Of a stretch of DNA of 64,000 nt, positions 38,740-46,710 are shown piece by piece; position 1 is the first letter of the stretch, and every line of letters starts with the position of its first letter. The translations under genes and the position numbers were made by a program. The DNA comes from Mycobacterium mantenii (GTDB lineage Bacteria; Actinomycetota; Actinomycetes; Mycobacteriales; Mycobacteriaceae). The DNA lies in NCBI RefSeq assembly GCF_010731775.1, contig NZ_AP022590.1:372001-436000 (forward strand). Direction: 5' to 3'. The notes beneath the pieces are model-generated. The model made no database searches. It was not told the origin of the DNA and worked only from the letters and a program-made list of their open reading frames with translations.

Positions 38740-40044
38740 TTGACCGTTTCAGTGCACGATCGAGCATTGCGGCTCGGCATGGGGTTGATCACGGCCATCA
38801 TCGTCATGGCCGCGACGGCGGGATGCTCGGCGCAGCAGAAATCGATGCCGGCTCCAACAAGTTCCGGGACCGCAGGACCGTCCGGAGCCGGATCGGCGGC
38901 CACGAGCAGCAGCTCACCACCCGCGATAGCGCCAACATCGGCACTTCCGCATGGACATCGGCTACGTAGTCCCGGGACTGTATATAGCCAGTGCGGCAAC
39001 AGTTTCAGCACGGGCGACGATCAGAAGTTCGATACCACCGGCGAAATCTTCAACCCGAAAACGGGGCGCAATGTTGCACTTCCCACGCCTGCGGTTCCGG
39101 CTGGGCAAAAGCTGGTGCGCCAAGCGTGCGTCGTGGGTGGTGACGAGGACAATATCCGCGTTTACTACGTCATGACTCTGTCGACGCCGTCGAGTGGCCT
39201 GACTCCTGAATCACGCGCGACGTCGATCGTGAGCTTCGATCCGTTTTCGCCGGGCGCGCCGCCGCAGAACGTGCCATGGCCGGCTGACGTCAATATCGAA
39301 AGAGCCCAGTATTTGATGCCGACTTACTACGGCTTCATGGCGGTAGGCGACCCAGTTGTCGGATTCGACGGGAAATCCCTGCAACCCTCGTTCAGGTCCA
39401 ACAACCATTGGGGCGCAGCTAATTTCGCTGGCTTCTACACCTATGGTGCCGGCGGCCAACCTGACGAGGTCTTCCACAGCGCGAAAGATGGTTCGGTCGT
39501 CGGCGAAAACAACGGCACCGGTATGGGTAGCGGGCTGGTGAGGTACCCGGACGGGTTCATCGCGATCGTAGGGCACACCTGGCCATACCAGTACGGCTAC
39601 TTCGATTTTCGAGACAACCAGCTGAAGACCCCGGCCCCGAGCGGCGGCGTGATGTGGGGCCACGTCCTAACCAGCTACGGCGACGACTTCATCGAGGTGC
39701 GAGATGTTACCCAGAACAAGCTCCTTTTCGAACGCCATGGTGATGAAGTTCGAGGTCTGCACATCAAACACTTATATTTCGCAGGTAAGTACCTGTATAT
39801 CGATAATGATTCCGACAAGCCGGTCATCGACATCACGACCTCGCAAAAGGTCTCGTCTGGTTGGAATGTGCGGCCCGTGGACCTGATCGACAAAAACTGG
39901 ATGATGATCATCAAAGGTCATGTGACCAACGATTACTCATCGTGTTTCGGAATCGACTCCGATGACTATCTGTCGTACGGCTGCTACGAAGACGGCACTT
40001 TGGTGTACGCGCCGAACGGCGAATACTCCGGACCGTGGTTCTGA
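38740..40044 (+). CDS. Lipoprotein of unknown function
   Basis: A 434-residue protein starting at TTG 38740. The signal peptide ends in lipobox ATAGC (cysteine at residue 29), so it is likely attached to the outer face of the membrane. A Ser/Pro/Thr-rich linker follows to about residue 70. The rest repeats short strand-turn units with aromatic residues (YYGFMAVGDPVVGFDGKSLQ, YGYFDFRDNQL), suggesting a beta-propeller. GC content is lower than in its neighbours, which suggests acquisition. No catalytic motif seen. Confidence 0.7.
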   Translation: MTVSVHDRALRLGMGLITAIIVMAATAGCSAQQKSMPAPTSSGTAGPSGAGSAATSSSSPPAIAPTSALPHGHRLRSPGTVYSQCGNSFSTGDDQKFDTTGEIFNPKTGRNVALPTPAVPAGQKLVRQACVVGGDEDNIRVYYVMTLSTPSSGLTPESRATSIVSFDPFSPGAPPQNVPWPADVNIERAQYLMPTYYGFMAVGDPVVGFDGKSLQPSFRSNNHWGAANFAGFYTYGAGGQPDEVFHSAKDGSVVGENNGTGMGSGLVRYPDGFIAIVGHTWPYQYGYFDFRDNQLKTPAPSGGVMWGHVLTSYGDDFIEVRDVTQNKLLFERHGDEVRGLHIKHLYFAGKYLYIDNDSDKPVIDITTSQKVSSGWNVRPVDLIDKNWMMIIKGHVTNDYSSCFGIDSDDYLSYGCYEDGTLVYAPNGEYSGPWF

Positions 40045-40108
40045 CAGTCGCGGAACGCAGCCGTCAACGCTGATGCGACGAGGCGCAGACCCGCATTTAG
40101 TGTTTCGC

Positions 40109-40666
40109 TCAGGTGTGGACTTTCCAGCCCGCTAATGGGGTGGGCGCAGCCGGGGCGTCGGGATCGTTGAACTCGATGTACACGTCGCCCTGGTTGATGT
40201 TGCCGTCGTAGGCGACGAACCCGTGGGCGGTTTGGCCGTTGGTGACGCTGCCCGCGCGCAGGGGCGGCATCTTGTTGATCTTCTGGTAGTCGACCATGGA
40301 CGAGCCGCCCTGAACATCCCGGTTCGGGTCTTGCCGCCACGGGGAGGATGCGGCGGTGACGGAGGTCTGGCTGTAGGTGAACGGCGCATTGGACTTGCCG
40401 GCGATGGTGAGTTCGATGACGTTGCAACCCCGGCCGCCGGAGCAACCCGAGGAGACCCAGGTCGCGCCATTGAGCGTGACGTCGGCGGTCGCGGTGCTGT
40501 ACTCCGTGACATGGATGCTGGTGCCGGATTTTCCGGTCGGGAAAGGTGACTGTTGAGGTGTCGGGTCGGCGGTGCCGTGGGGCGCTGTTACGCACGCTGT
40601 CAGCGCCAGCGTCGTTGCAAGAGCGCTCATGCCAAAGGGTCTGGTCACTGCGCGAAGATAGCGCAT
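40109..40666 (-). CDS. Exported Ig-like lipoprotein
   Basis: A 185-residue protein from ATG 40666. Its signal peptide contains a lipobox-like LTAC, so it may be lipid-anchored. The mature part is a beta sandwich of the MPT63/DUF1942 or DUF4352 kind, with ATWVSSGCSGGRGCNVIELTIAG holding a likely disulfide, and ending in a strand-rich FVAYDGNINQGDVYIEF. Function unknown. Confidence 0.72.
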   Translation of the reverse strand: MRYLRAVTRPFGMSALATTLALTACVTAPHGTADPTPQQSPFPTGKSGTSIHVTEYSTATADVTLNGATWVSSGCSGGRGCNVIELTIAGKSNAPFTYSQTSVTAASSPWRQDPNRDVQGGSSMVDYQKINKMPPLRAGSVTNGQTAHGFVAYDGNINQGDVYIEFNDPDAPAAPTPLAGWKVHT

Positions 40667-40731
40667 CAGGAGAACTTGCGGCGAGCGTGAAGTCGTGACG
40701 CCTTTGCCGGTTGTCGCCAGCGCAGCGCGGC

Positions 40732-41033
40732 TCACGGCTGCGGCGGCGGGGGCGGGGGCGGCGGGGTGGTGGTGCGGGCGGGTTGTCCCAACTCCCCGGT
40801 GTGCCGGCTGGCACCTGCATTCCGAGCCAGTTGCACGGCATCATCGATCGCCACGCGATGAACGCGCACTGCTGCTCGGGCGTCAACGGACTGGGCCCCG
40901 CGCACGGCGGCGTTCCCGGCGCACCGCAGATCGGGTCGGCCGATGCAAGTGGCGCGTAGGCGAAAGCGGCAGCCGCAACCAGCAACGCGACGGCCGTGAC
41001 GATGGTGGTGACGAGATGTCGGGTGCGATGCAT
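40732..41033 (-). pseudogene. Small secreted Pro-rich protein, probably frameshifted
   Basis: Starts at ATG 41033 with a signal peptide ending ASADPIC, then CAGPSPLTPEQQCAFIAWRSM with four cysteines. The expected end is a proline-rich tail (PPPPPPPPQP and stop at 40732), but that tail lies in a different frame from the start. As it stands the start frame runs on into the neighbouring gene to 39984. A one-base indel near 40785 in a C-rich run explains it, either real decay or a sequencing error. Confidence 0.55.
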
Positions 41034-41125
41034 GGCCCCCTCGAATCTGTAGCGTTTGTACGGAGACGAGAATCAATTAAAACTGTTGGCGTATAACAAA
41101 TTCCAGGAATATGATCTGCGCTCGA

Positions 41126-41425
41126 CTAATGCGGCAAGTTGGCCAGGTAGCACCGCACTCGCGTGGCGGCGTCGTCCGGCTTGACTCCCATATTCACTAA
41201 CCTTTGAACCACTTCGGCGGGAGGCACCCCAGAACTGATATCCACATCAATGATGTGGACGCTGGGAAACCAGTTTTCTGCGCTTACCCCGGGGGGCGGG
41301 GGCTTCGCGTCGCCACCTATGCATTGAACGTATCCATTGACGCCGGTCTCAGCGTGAGCGGACGGCGCCCCCATCGACACAGCAATGGCCATGCCGACCG
41401 CCGCGGGGACATAGATGAAACGCAT
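41126..41425 (-). CDS. Small secreted cysteine-containing protein
   Basis: A 99-residue exported protein from ATG 41425 (an in-frame ATG at 41449 would add 8 residues). The signal peptide ends SAHAETG. The mature part has two cysteines (YVQCIGG and RVRCYLAN) and resembles the DUF732 group in size and layout, but without its sequence signature. Function unknown. Confidence 0.7.
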   Translation of the reverse strand: MRFIYVPAAVGMAIAVSMGAPSAHAETGVNGYVQCIGGDAKPPPPGVSAENWFPSVHIIDVDISSGVPPAEVVQRLVNMGVKPDDAATRVRCYLANLPH

Positions 41426-41562
41426 GCGGGCATTATCGCGCGTTCGCATCGTTTGACAACCACGAATTTGGGGTCGCCACCGCAAACTCCAGTGCAGGGC
41501 GGCTCCATATCCTGTTTTGCGCACTTCTAAGGCGCCGCCGTCGGCCTTAAACTGAGCGAGAA

Positions 41563-42021
41563 ATGAGCGCCTATCAGATCGTCGTGGTTGGTACCGATGG
41601 CTCGGACTCGTCGCTGCGTGCGGTGGAGCGGGCGGGCGCGATCGCTGCGCATCACGAGGCGAAATTGATCGTGGTGACGGCGCATACTCCCGTCCCCGAG
41701 GAACGCGGTCGCTACGCCATCCCGCCGGGGAGCGACCACGGGCAGGACTACCGGACCGTGGGCGAGGCCCCCTTCTACGCGATCCTGCGGGATGCCAGGG
41801 AGCGGGCGCACCAAGCCGGGGCCAAGAACGTGGAGGAGAAATCGGTCGTCGGGGCCCCCATCAACGCGCTGGTGCAACTGGCCGAGGAGGTCGCGGCCGA
41901 CCTGCTGGTTGTCGGCAACGTCGGACTCGCCAGCGTCGCTGGGCGGCTGCTCGGGTCGGTGCCGTCCGCGGTCTCCCGAAGGGCCAAGACCGACGTGTTA
42001 ATCGTCCACACCAGCGACTGA
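41563..42021 (+). CDS. Universal stress protein (UspA family)
   Basis: A 152-residue single-domain USP. The N-terminal strand with a binding aspartate is VVVGTDGSDSSLRAV and the C-terminal nucleotide-binding motif is GNVGLASVAGRLLGSVPSAV, matching G-2x-G-9x-GS, so ATP binding is expected. It is the last chromosomal gene before the element A att core, 32 bases downstream. Confidence 0.92.
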   Translation: MSAYQIVVVGTDGSDSSLRAVERAGAIAAHHEAKLIVVTAHTPVPEERGRYAIPPGSDHGQDYRTVGEAPFYAILRDARERAHQAGAKNVEEKSVVGAPINALVQLAEEVAADLLVVGNVGLASVAGRLLGSVPSAVSRRAKTDVLIVHTSD

Positions 42022-42053
42022 GGCATCTATATCGCTGCTGAACTACGCCAACT

Positions 42054-42077
42054 CTGGTGCGCGATACTGGGATTGAA
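42054..42077. other. Element A attL core
   Basis: Identical over 24 bases to 51723-51746, in direct orientation. The shared sequence corresponds to the CCA end, acceptor 3' strand and T-arm of tRNA-Val(GAC). Outside it the two copies diverge at once. Confidence 0.88.
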
Positions 42078-42200
42078 GTAGGTTGCATACCAGTCTGCCG
42101 ATCTGCGTAATGACCAGCATTTAAGGTGCTTGAACTGGCAATAGACGGCACAGTACCACTTGGCGGCAAGCGGCGGTATACGGCAGTTGTGTTAGGTTAA

Positions 42201-42222
42201 TTTGGCACGTATTTGGCACGCC
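42201..42222. other. Element A integrase arm-type site, left
   Basis: Two copies of TTTGGCACG at 11-base spacing, 123 bases inside the att core and 16 bases before the integrase start. The same 22 bases recur at 51658-51679 in direct orientation. The position and doublet layout fit arm-type sites of a tyrosine integrase. Confidence 0.72.
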
Positions 42223-42238
42223 CGCAGGGAGCAGGACG

Positions 42239-43363
42239 ATGGCTAAACGACGCACCCGCCGCGCATTCGGCAACATCCGGCGCCTGCCGTCCGGCCGCTA
42301 CCAAGTGCGCTACACCGGCCCTGACGGCAGCTACATCACCGCGCCCCGCACCTTCGCCGCCCGCATTGATGCCGAGGCGTACCTCACCGACCGCCGCCGC
42401 GAGGTCGACGCCAACGCATGGAACCCTGACACCGCGGCCAAACCAGAACGCATCACCTTCGGTGCTTACGCGGCGGTGTGGCTGGCCAACCGGCAGGTCG
42501 CCGGCCGGCCCATTAAGGCGCGCACCCGCGAGCACTACCAGCAGATCCTCGACGACCACCTACTCGACGAGTTCGGCGGCCGCCAGCTCGCCGCAATCCG
42601 CTCTAAGGATGTGCGCGAGTGGTACGCCAAGACCCTCGCCGACAAACCCACCATGCGCAGCCACGCCTACAGCCTGCTCCGCACCATCTTCGCCAGCGCC
42701 GTCAATGAAGAGGTGATCGACGCCAACCCGTGCCGCATCGTCGGCGCCGGCCGCGCCAACCGCGTACACAAAATCCGCCCAGCCTCGGTGGAGGAGCTAG
42801 CCACACTCACCGAAGCGATGCCTGAGCGGTTGCAGCTGATGGTCTTACTGGCCTCATGGTGCGCCCTGCGGTTCGGCGAGACCATTGAGTTGCGCCGCGG
42901 CGACATCGACCTGTCCGACGAGGTCATACGGGTGCGGCGCGCGGCCACACGCGTCGGCGGTACCCACGTCATCACCACGCCCAAAAGCGAAGCCGGTATG
43001 CGCGATGTCGCCATCCCGCCGCACATCATCCCCGCCATCGAGCAGCACCTGGCGAAACACGTTCGCAGTGCCCGCGATTCGCTGGTATTCCCCGCCGACA
43101 GCAGCAGCCACCTACAGCCGAGCACCGTTTACCGGCACTGGTATAAGGCGCGCGCGAAGGCCGGCCGCGAGGATTTGCGGTGGCACGACCTGCGGCACAG
43201 CGGCGCAGTCCTCGCCGCCGCGACTGGTGCCAGCATCGCCGAATTGATGGCCCGCCTCGGTCATTCGTCCCCCTCCGCGGCCATGCGCTATCAGCACGCA
43301 GCCCAGGGCCGCGACCGCGAGGTGGCCGCGCTGCTATCCAAGATCGCCGCACACACCAAGTGA
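42239..43363 (+). CDS. Tyrosine-recombinase integrase of element A
   Basis: A 374-residue integrase related to that of phiRv2 (Rv2659c). It has an N-terminal arm-binding domain (GNIRRLPSGRYQVRYTGPDG), a core-binding SAM-like domain (REHYQQILDDHLLDEF) and a catalytic domain with arginine in WCALRFGE, HxxR in WHDLRHSG, histidine in RLGHSSPS and nucleophilic tyrosine in AMRYQHAA. It should integrate and excise element A at the tRNA-Val(GAC) 3' end. Read toward the HTH gene. Confidence 0.95.
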   Translation: MAKRRTRRAFGNIRRLPSGRYQVRYTGPDGSYITAPRTFAARIDAEAYLTDRRREVDANAWNPDTAAKPERITFGAYAAVWLANRQVAGRPIKARTREHYQQILDDHLLDEFGGRQLAAIRSKDVREWYAKTLADKPTMRSHAYSLLRTIFASAVNEEVIDANPCRIVGAGRANRVHKIRPASVEELATLTEAMPERLQLMVLLASWCALRFGETIELRRGDIDLSDEVIRVRRAATRVGGTHVITTPKSEAGMRDVAIPPHIIPAIEQHLAKHVRSARDSLVFPADSSSHLQPSTVYRHWYKARAKAGREDLRWHDLRHSGAVLAAATGASIAELMARLGHSSPSAAMRYQHAAQGRDREVAALLSKIAAHTK

Positions 43364-43508
43364 GTGAGATCGCCGCACAGTGCAAGAAGGCCGCATTCAC
43401 CTGGCGGCACGTAACACCAGGTTGCGGCAGACGGCGGGCCGCGCTACCTGCGCTCCGCAACAACATTGACCGCTAATTCTGTACGTTCGCGGCATTACGT
43501 TGCCGTTC

Positions 43509-43727
43509 ATGCCGCAAACCAACACCACCACAGCAGCGGGCGGCCGGCGCCGCCGCGAGTGGGCATCCATACAAGAGGCCGCGGAATACCTTGCCGTGTC
43601 GGCACGGACGATCCGACAAATGATCGCCGACGGCCGCATCGCCGGGTACAGAAGCAGCAGCCGCCTTGTGCGTGTTGACCTTAACGAGGTGGACGCCGCA
43701 ATGCAGCCATACGGCGGTGCGGCGTGA
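43509..43727 (+). CDS. Excisionase-like HTH protein of element A
   Basis: A 72-residue protein with an AlpA/MerR-type helix-turn-helix (ASIQEAAEYLAVSARTIRQM) and a short wing (GRIAGYRSSSRLVRVDL). It may act as excision factor or as activator of the element. ATG 43509 was chosen. Its stop overlaps the next gene (GTGA). The element B protein at the same place has the same fold but low sequence identity. Confidence 0.82.
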   Translation: MPQTNTTTAAGGRRRREWASIQEAAEYLAVSARTIRQMIADGRIAGYRSSSRLVRVDLNEVDAAMQPYGGAA

Positions 43728-44161
43728 CAAACCGGGAGGGTCCGCCTACAAAAAAAGTTGAGGCCCCCCTGCGAGGGGGCCTCAACCTCGGTTGCCGCAC
43801 CCAAACCCACCCTCAGGGTAGCAGCCCCGTACCGCCGAATGCCATTGCCTCGCAGCAAGTGTCGTGGTGGGAGACGCACCAATTCGTTGAGCGGATGCTT
43901 GCGCAGGCCAATACCGGGCAGCTTCCATGGGCAGGCAGCCCCGCGTGGTGCGCGATGGCCGACGGCGACCCACGCAAACTCCTGGCCCTAGCGGTGGAAG
44001 GCGAGCACCACGTCCTCCGCAAAGAAGTGGCGCAAACCGCCCAAGCGGCAGCATCCGGGGCCATCTCGGGTGGCGCCGACTGGACCGCGGTAAGCAACCA
44101 GATACGCGCCCGCGCAGCCTTTTACGAGGCGCGGCCATGGCTTAGGCGGGCGGCGCAATGA
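43724..44161 (+). CDS. DUF2742 phage protein of element A
   Basis: A 145-residue protein of the phiRv1/phiRv2 DUF2742 family. The conserved core is VSWWETHQFVERMLAQANTG, then WAGSPAWCAMADGDPRK. The first 40 residues are variable because they are encoded across an RNA hairpin (43757-43786). It is coupled to the HTH gene (GTGA) and the ATPase gene (ATGA). Its central part is almost identical to the element B copy while the ends differ. Function unknown. Confidence 0.85.
   Translation: MTNREGPPTKKVEAPLRGGLNLGCRTQTHPQGSSPVPPNAIASQQVSWWETHQFVERMLAQANTGQLPWAGSPAWCAMADGDPRKLLALAVEGEHHVLRKEVAQTAQAAASGAISGGADWTAVSNQIRARAAFYEARPWLRRAAQ
43757..43786 (-). terminator. Hairpin inside the DUF2742 gene, terminator-like on minus strand
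   Basis: GTTGAGGCCCCC (43757-43768) and GGGGGCCTCAAC (43775-43786) form a perfect 12-bp stem with a six-base loop. Seven A residues (43750-43756) precede it, giving a U-tract after the hairpin on antisense RNA. That is the form of an intrinsic terminator for transcription opposed to the element's genes. A structural equivalent occurs in element B. Confidence 0.65.
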
Positions 44162-45354
44162 CGCACGCAGAGCCGGCCGCCTACACCAACGGCTGGCACC
44201 CCGACGACCCCGGCCCACCTGAACCAGAGCCAGAAGGTCCGCACCGCGACAGTGGACGGCGACGCGATGAAGGCGACGATGTCCCCTCAACCTGGGAGCC
44301 TATCGACCTAGGGCCGTATATACGCGGGGAAGTAGTGCAGCCGCAGACGACGCTCGGTATCACGCGTTCTGATGGGCTGAAAGTCGTTTACCCCGGTCGG
44401 GAACACTCACTTCTCGGCGAAACCGAGTCAGGCAAAACATGGTTCGCGGTTGGCTGTGTAGCCGCTGAACTACTCGCCGGGAACTACGTCGTCTACTGCC
44501 ACTACGAGGAGGGCGATCCCGGCTCTACGGTTGAACGTCTGCTACTGCTTGGCGTGGACGCCGCGTTGATCGACGCACGCCTGCGGTTCGTCGCACCAGC
44601 GCGCGCCGCCAGAATCGAATGGATTGCAACGCTGCTGGATCCACCGCCCACATTGGTGATTCACGACGGCGTTAACGAGGCCATGGCGTTGCACAGCGAT
44701 GAGATCAAAGACGCCGCCGGTGCGGCCGCGTTCCGGCGCCGACTTGTGACCCCATTCCTGCGCGTCGGTGCCGCCACCATTGCCTGCGACCACCTGCCCA
44801 AGGACCGGGAGGGCCGCGGCCGTGATGCTTACGGCTCGGTACACAAAGGCAACGCCATCGACGGGGCGCGAATCTTGTTGGAAAACAAAGAGCCCTTTGG
44901 GCGCCAGATGCGGGGCCGCTCTTACGTGTTCGTCACCAAGGACCGGCCGGGCCACCTCCGCGCCCACGGGCGGCCCGCGGGAATCCCCGGCAAAACCTTC
45001 ATGGGCACGCTGATCGTCGACGACTCAGAGACTATCGGGCCTGACTTCACGATGCGCTTCTTCGCGCCGAAGGACGATGGCGACGCACCAGCCCCTGCCA
45101 AGGGGAAGGATTACAGCGCCGAACTGGGCGACGCTGTGTACGACGTAATAGCCGCGCTACCCGACCAGACCGTCGCCTCTATGGAGTTGCTCTATGCCGA
45201 GATGCGTAAGGCCGGCCACCAGTTCAGGCAGGCTGCAGTCCGTGATGCCGTTGCAGACCTGCGCGTAGCAAAACGTGTAACAGAAGTGGACGGCAAGCGC
45301 GGCGCCAAGGGATATCGCGCTGTTTTGACGTCGGCCCAGGATCATCCCGAATGA
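44158..45354 (+). CDS. RecA-fold (RepA-like) ATPase of element A
   Basis: A 398-residue ATPase. Walker A is GETESGKT (residues 87-94); Walker B ends PTLVIHDG (aspartate 170). A C-terminal winged-helix-like part (SMELLYAEMRKAGHQFRQAAVRDAVADL) could bind DNA. It occupies the place of the AAA/RepA-like gene of phiRv2 and is followed directly by an iteron-like array, so a replication-initiation or helicase-loading role is likely. It is 392/398 identical to the element B copy, with all differences after residue 256. Confidence 0.85.
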   Translation: MTHAEPAAYTNGWHPDDPGPPEPEPEGPHRDSGRRRDEGDDVPSTWEPIDLGPYIRGEVVQPQTTLGITRSDGLKVVYPGREHSLLGETESGKTWFAVGCVAAELLAGNYVVYCHYEEGDPGSTVERLLLLGVDAALIDARLRFVAPARAARIEWIATLLDPPPTLVIHDGVNEAMALHSDEIKDAAGAAAFRRRLVTPFLRVGAATIACDHLPKDREGRGRDAYGSVHKGNAIDGARILLENKEPFGRQMRGRSYVFVTKDRPGHLRAHGRPAGIPGKTFMGTLIVDDSETIGPDFTMRFFAPKDDGDAPAPAKGKDYSAELGDAVYDVIAALPDQTVASMELLYAEMRKAGHQFRQAAVRDAVADLRVAKRVTEVDGKRGAKGYRAVLTSAQDHPE

Positions 45355-45470
45355 CCTCGGCCCGCGACCCCGGCCGGGACCTCGGCCCCTTACAGGGGGG
45401 CCGACGGGCCGAGGTCACGTCCTGTCCCCGGCGGTCGGCCAGGCCGAGGTGGGCCGAGGTGGGCCGAGGT
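45353..45470. other. Iteron-like array, candidate replication origin of element A
   Basis: Six copies of GGCCGAGGT lie within 118 bases directly after the ATPase gene. Two are inverted (45353-45362, 45378-45387). One at 45407-45416 pairs with the second as a perfect 10-base inverted repeat. Three are tandem at a 10-base period (45442, 45452, 45462). The array separates the ATPase and zinc-motif genes. Confidence 0.6.
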
Positions 45471-45511
45471 CGGAGGAGAAAAAGACGATCAACCATCAAG
45501 GAGGTCACATC

Positions 45512-45949
45512 GTGACAGAACAACCCGACCGCGAGGCGTACGCCACCACGGGCGTGCTCGAGGCCCGCTGCCCGCACTGTGGCGCAGCACCTGGCGCATG
45601 GTGCCGCGGCGACGACGGCCGCGGTGTCCGGCGCATCCCCTGCGTGGGCCGCCTCGCAGCCGCCGTACGCGCGCTCCGCGGCGGCGGCACCGACCCCAAC
45701 GAGGGCGATAGCGGCGAACGCGACCTACGGGACGGCTATCCCGAATACCGCAGGCCCCCAACCGATGTGGTGCGCAAGACGCCGCCCAAGGGCGACCTGC
45801 CACCGATACAGGCCGGCCCCGGCCGCTACGTCTCCGACGAGGTCATCACAGCCCCAGACGGCAACCTTGCCGGCGTCACCCACACCGAGGCCGCCGCGTA
45901 TATCGCGCGGCCGATCATGCCGAAAACAGTAAAAGGAGAAGGAAAATGA
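45512..45949 (+). CDS. Zinc-motif protein of element A
   Basis: A 145-residue protein from GTG 45512 with AAGGAGG upstream. The N-terminal CPHCGAAPGAWC has the cysteine layout of a zinc ribbon and is followed by a basic stretch (GRGVRRIPCVGRLAAAVRAL). The C-terminal half has no recognisable fold but ends in a segment (HTEAAAYIARPIM) shared with element B. It overlaps the scaffold-like gene by ATGA. In element B the same gene is frameshifted. Confidence 0.75.
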   Translation: MTEQPDREAYATTGVLEARCPHCGAAPGAWCRGDDGRGVRRIPCVGRLAAAVRALRGGGTDPNEGDSGERDLRDGYPEYRRPPTDVVRKTPPKGDLPPIQAGPGRYVSDEVITAPDGNLAGVTHTEAAAYIARPIMPKTVKGEGK

Positions 45950-46536
45950 GCGACACCGAAACCACGACCGAAACCACTGAGCCTACCGTAGAGGACCGCC
46001 AAGACGCCGAGGTCAGCGCCGATGCGTTGGAGGCCGTTGCCCAGGCCACCCTGCACGCCGAATTCGAGGACGCCCTTCGTCCGCCGACGGCACCTGCTGA
46101 CGCCGAGGCCGAGGTTGACGCCGACGCGGCTAACGAGGATGGCGACGGCGACGGCGACGGCAGCGCCGAGGGCGAGGGCGATGGCAAGCCCAGCCGCGAA
46201 GCCGCCAAGCTGCGACACCGCGCACAAACCGCCGAGGCCGAGAGGGACGCGCTGGCAACACAACTCGAAGCCATGCAGCGCGCCGCCATCGACAGCCACG
46301 TGACCGCGATGGGTATGAAGCCGGCCGCACTGTGGGCTTCGGGCGCCAACCTCGCCGACCTGCTAGGCGACGACGGCACACCGGACACCGCCAAGGTTGC
46401 GGCCGCAGCCGAGGCGGCGAAGGAAAGCCTCGGGGTCACCACCTACACACGGCCACGGGCAGGGCTGCAGTCCGGTGCGATGGCGCACCAGCCGCGGCGC
46501 GACAAGTGGGTGGAGGCGTTCGGGCCGCGCGATTGA
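45946..46536 (+). CDS. Scaffold-like protein of element A
   Basis: A 196-residue protein, very acidic in its first 90 residues (long runs of Asp/Glu/Ala), then a coiled coil (EAAKLRHRAQTAEAERDALATQLEAMQ) and a short C-terminal domain ending DKWVEAFGPRD. Size, composition and position just before the capsid gene fit an HK97-type scaffolding protein. No protease gene is present, so the scaffold would have to leave without cleavage. Confidence 0.72.
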   Translation: MSDTETTTETTEPTVEDRQDAEVSADALEAVAQATLHAEFEDALRPPTAPADAEAEVDADAANEDGDGDGDGSAEGEGDGKPSREAAKLRHRAQTAEAERDALATQLEAMQRAAIDSHVTAMGMKPAALWASGANLADLLGDDGTPDTAKVAAAAEAAKESLGVTTYTRPRAGLQSGAMAHQPRRDKWVEAFGPRD

Positions 46537-46710
46537 ACGCGCTTGGCGGCGCGCCAGGCGTAATATGTCCATCGCGGCGCGGGCCGCTCGGCTGTATGGC
46601 CGAACCCCGCCGCACGCTCAGCCCTTGGAGGGCAACCCGGCGACGGCTGTACATGCCGCCCGGTTTCACCCACCCGATGGTTTCCCCTCCTTGAAAGGAC
46701 TTGAGCGACA

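Noticed and set aside
39984..40731. Continuation of the proline-rich secreted protein to 39984
   Set aside because: It would overlap a good lipoprotein gene on the same strand in another frame, with shadow-like composition. A frameshift is the simpler explanation.
43750..43786. Programmed ribosomal frameshift (A7 tract followed by a hairpin)
   Set aside because: The tract is only six A residues in element B and no useful alternative frame follows. The element B stem is weakened on the sense strand, so the antisense terminator explanation fits better.
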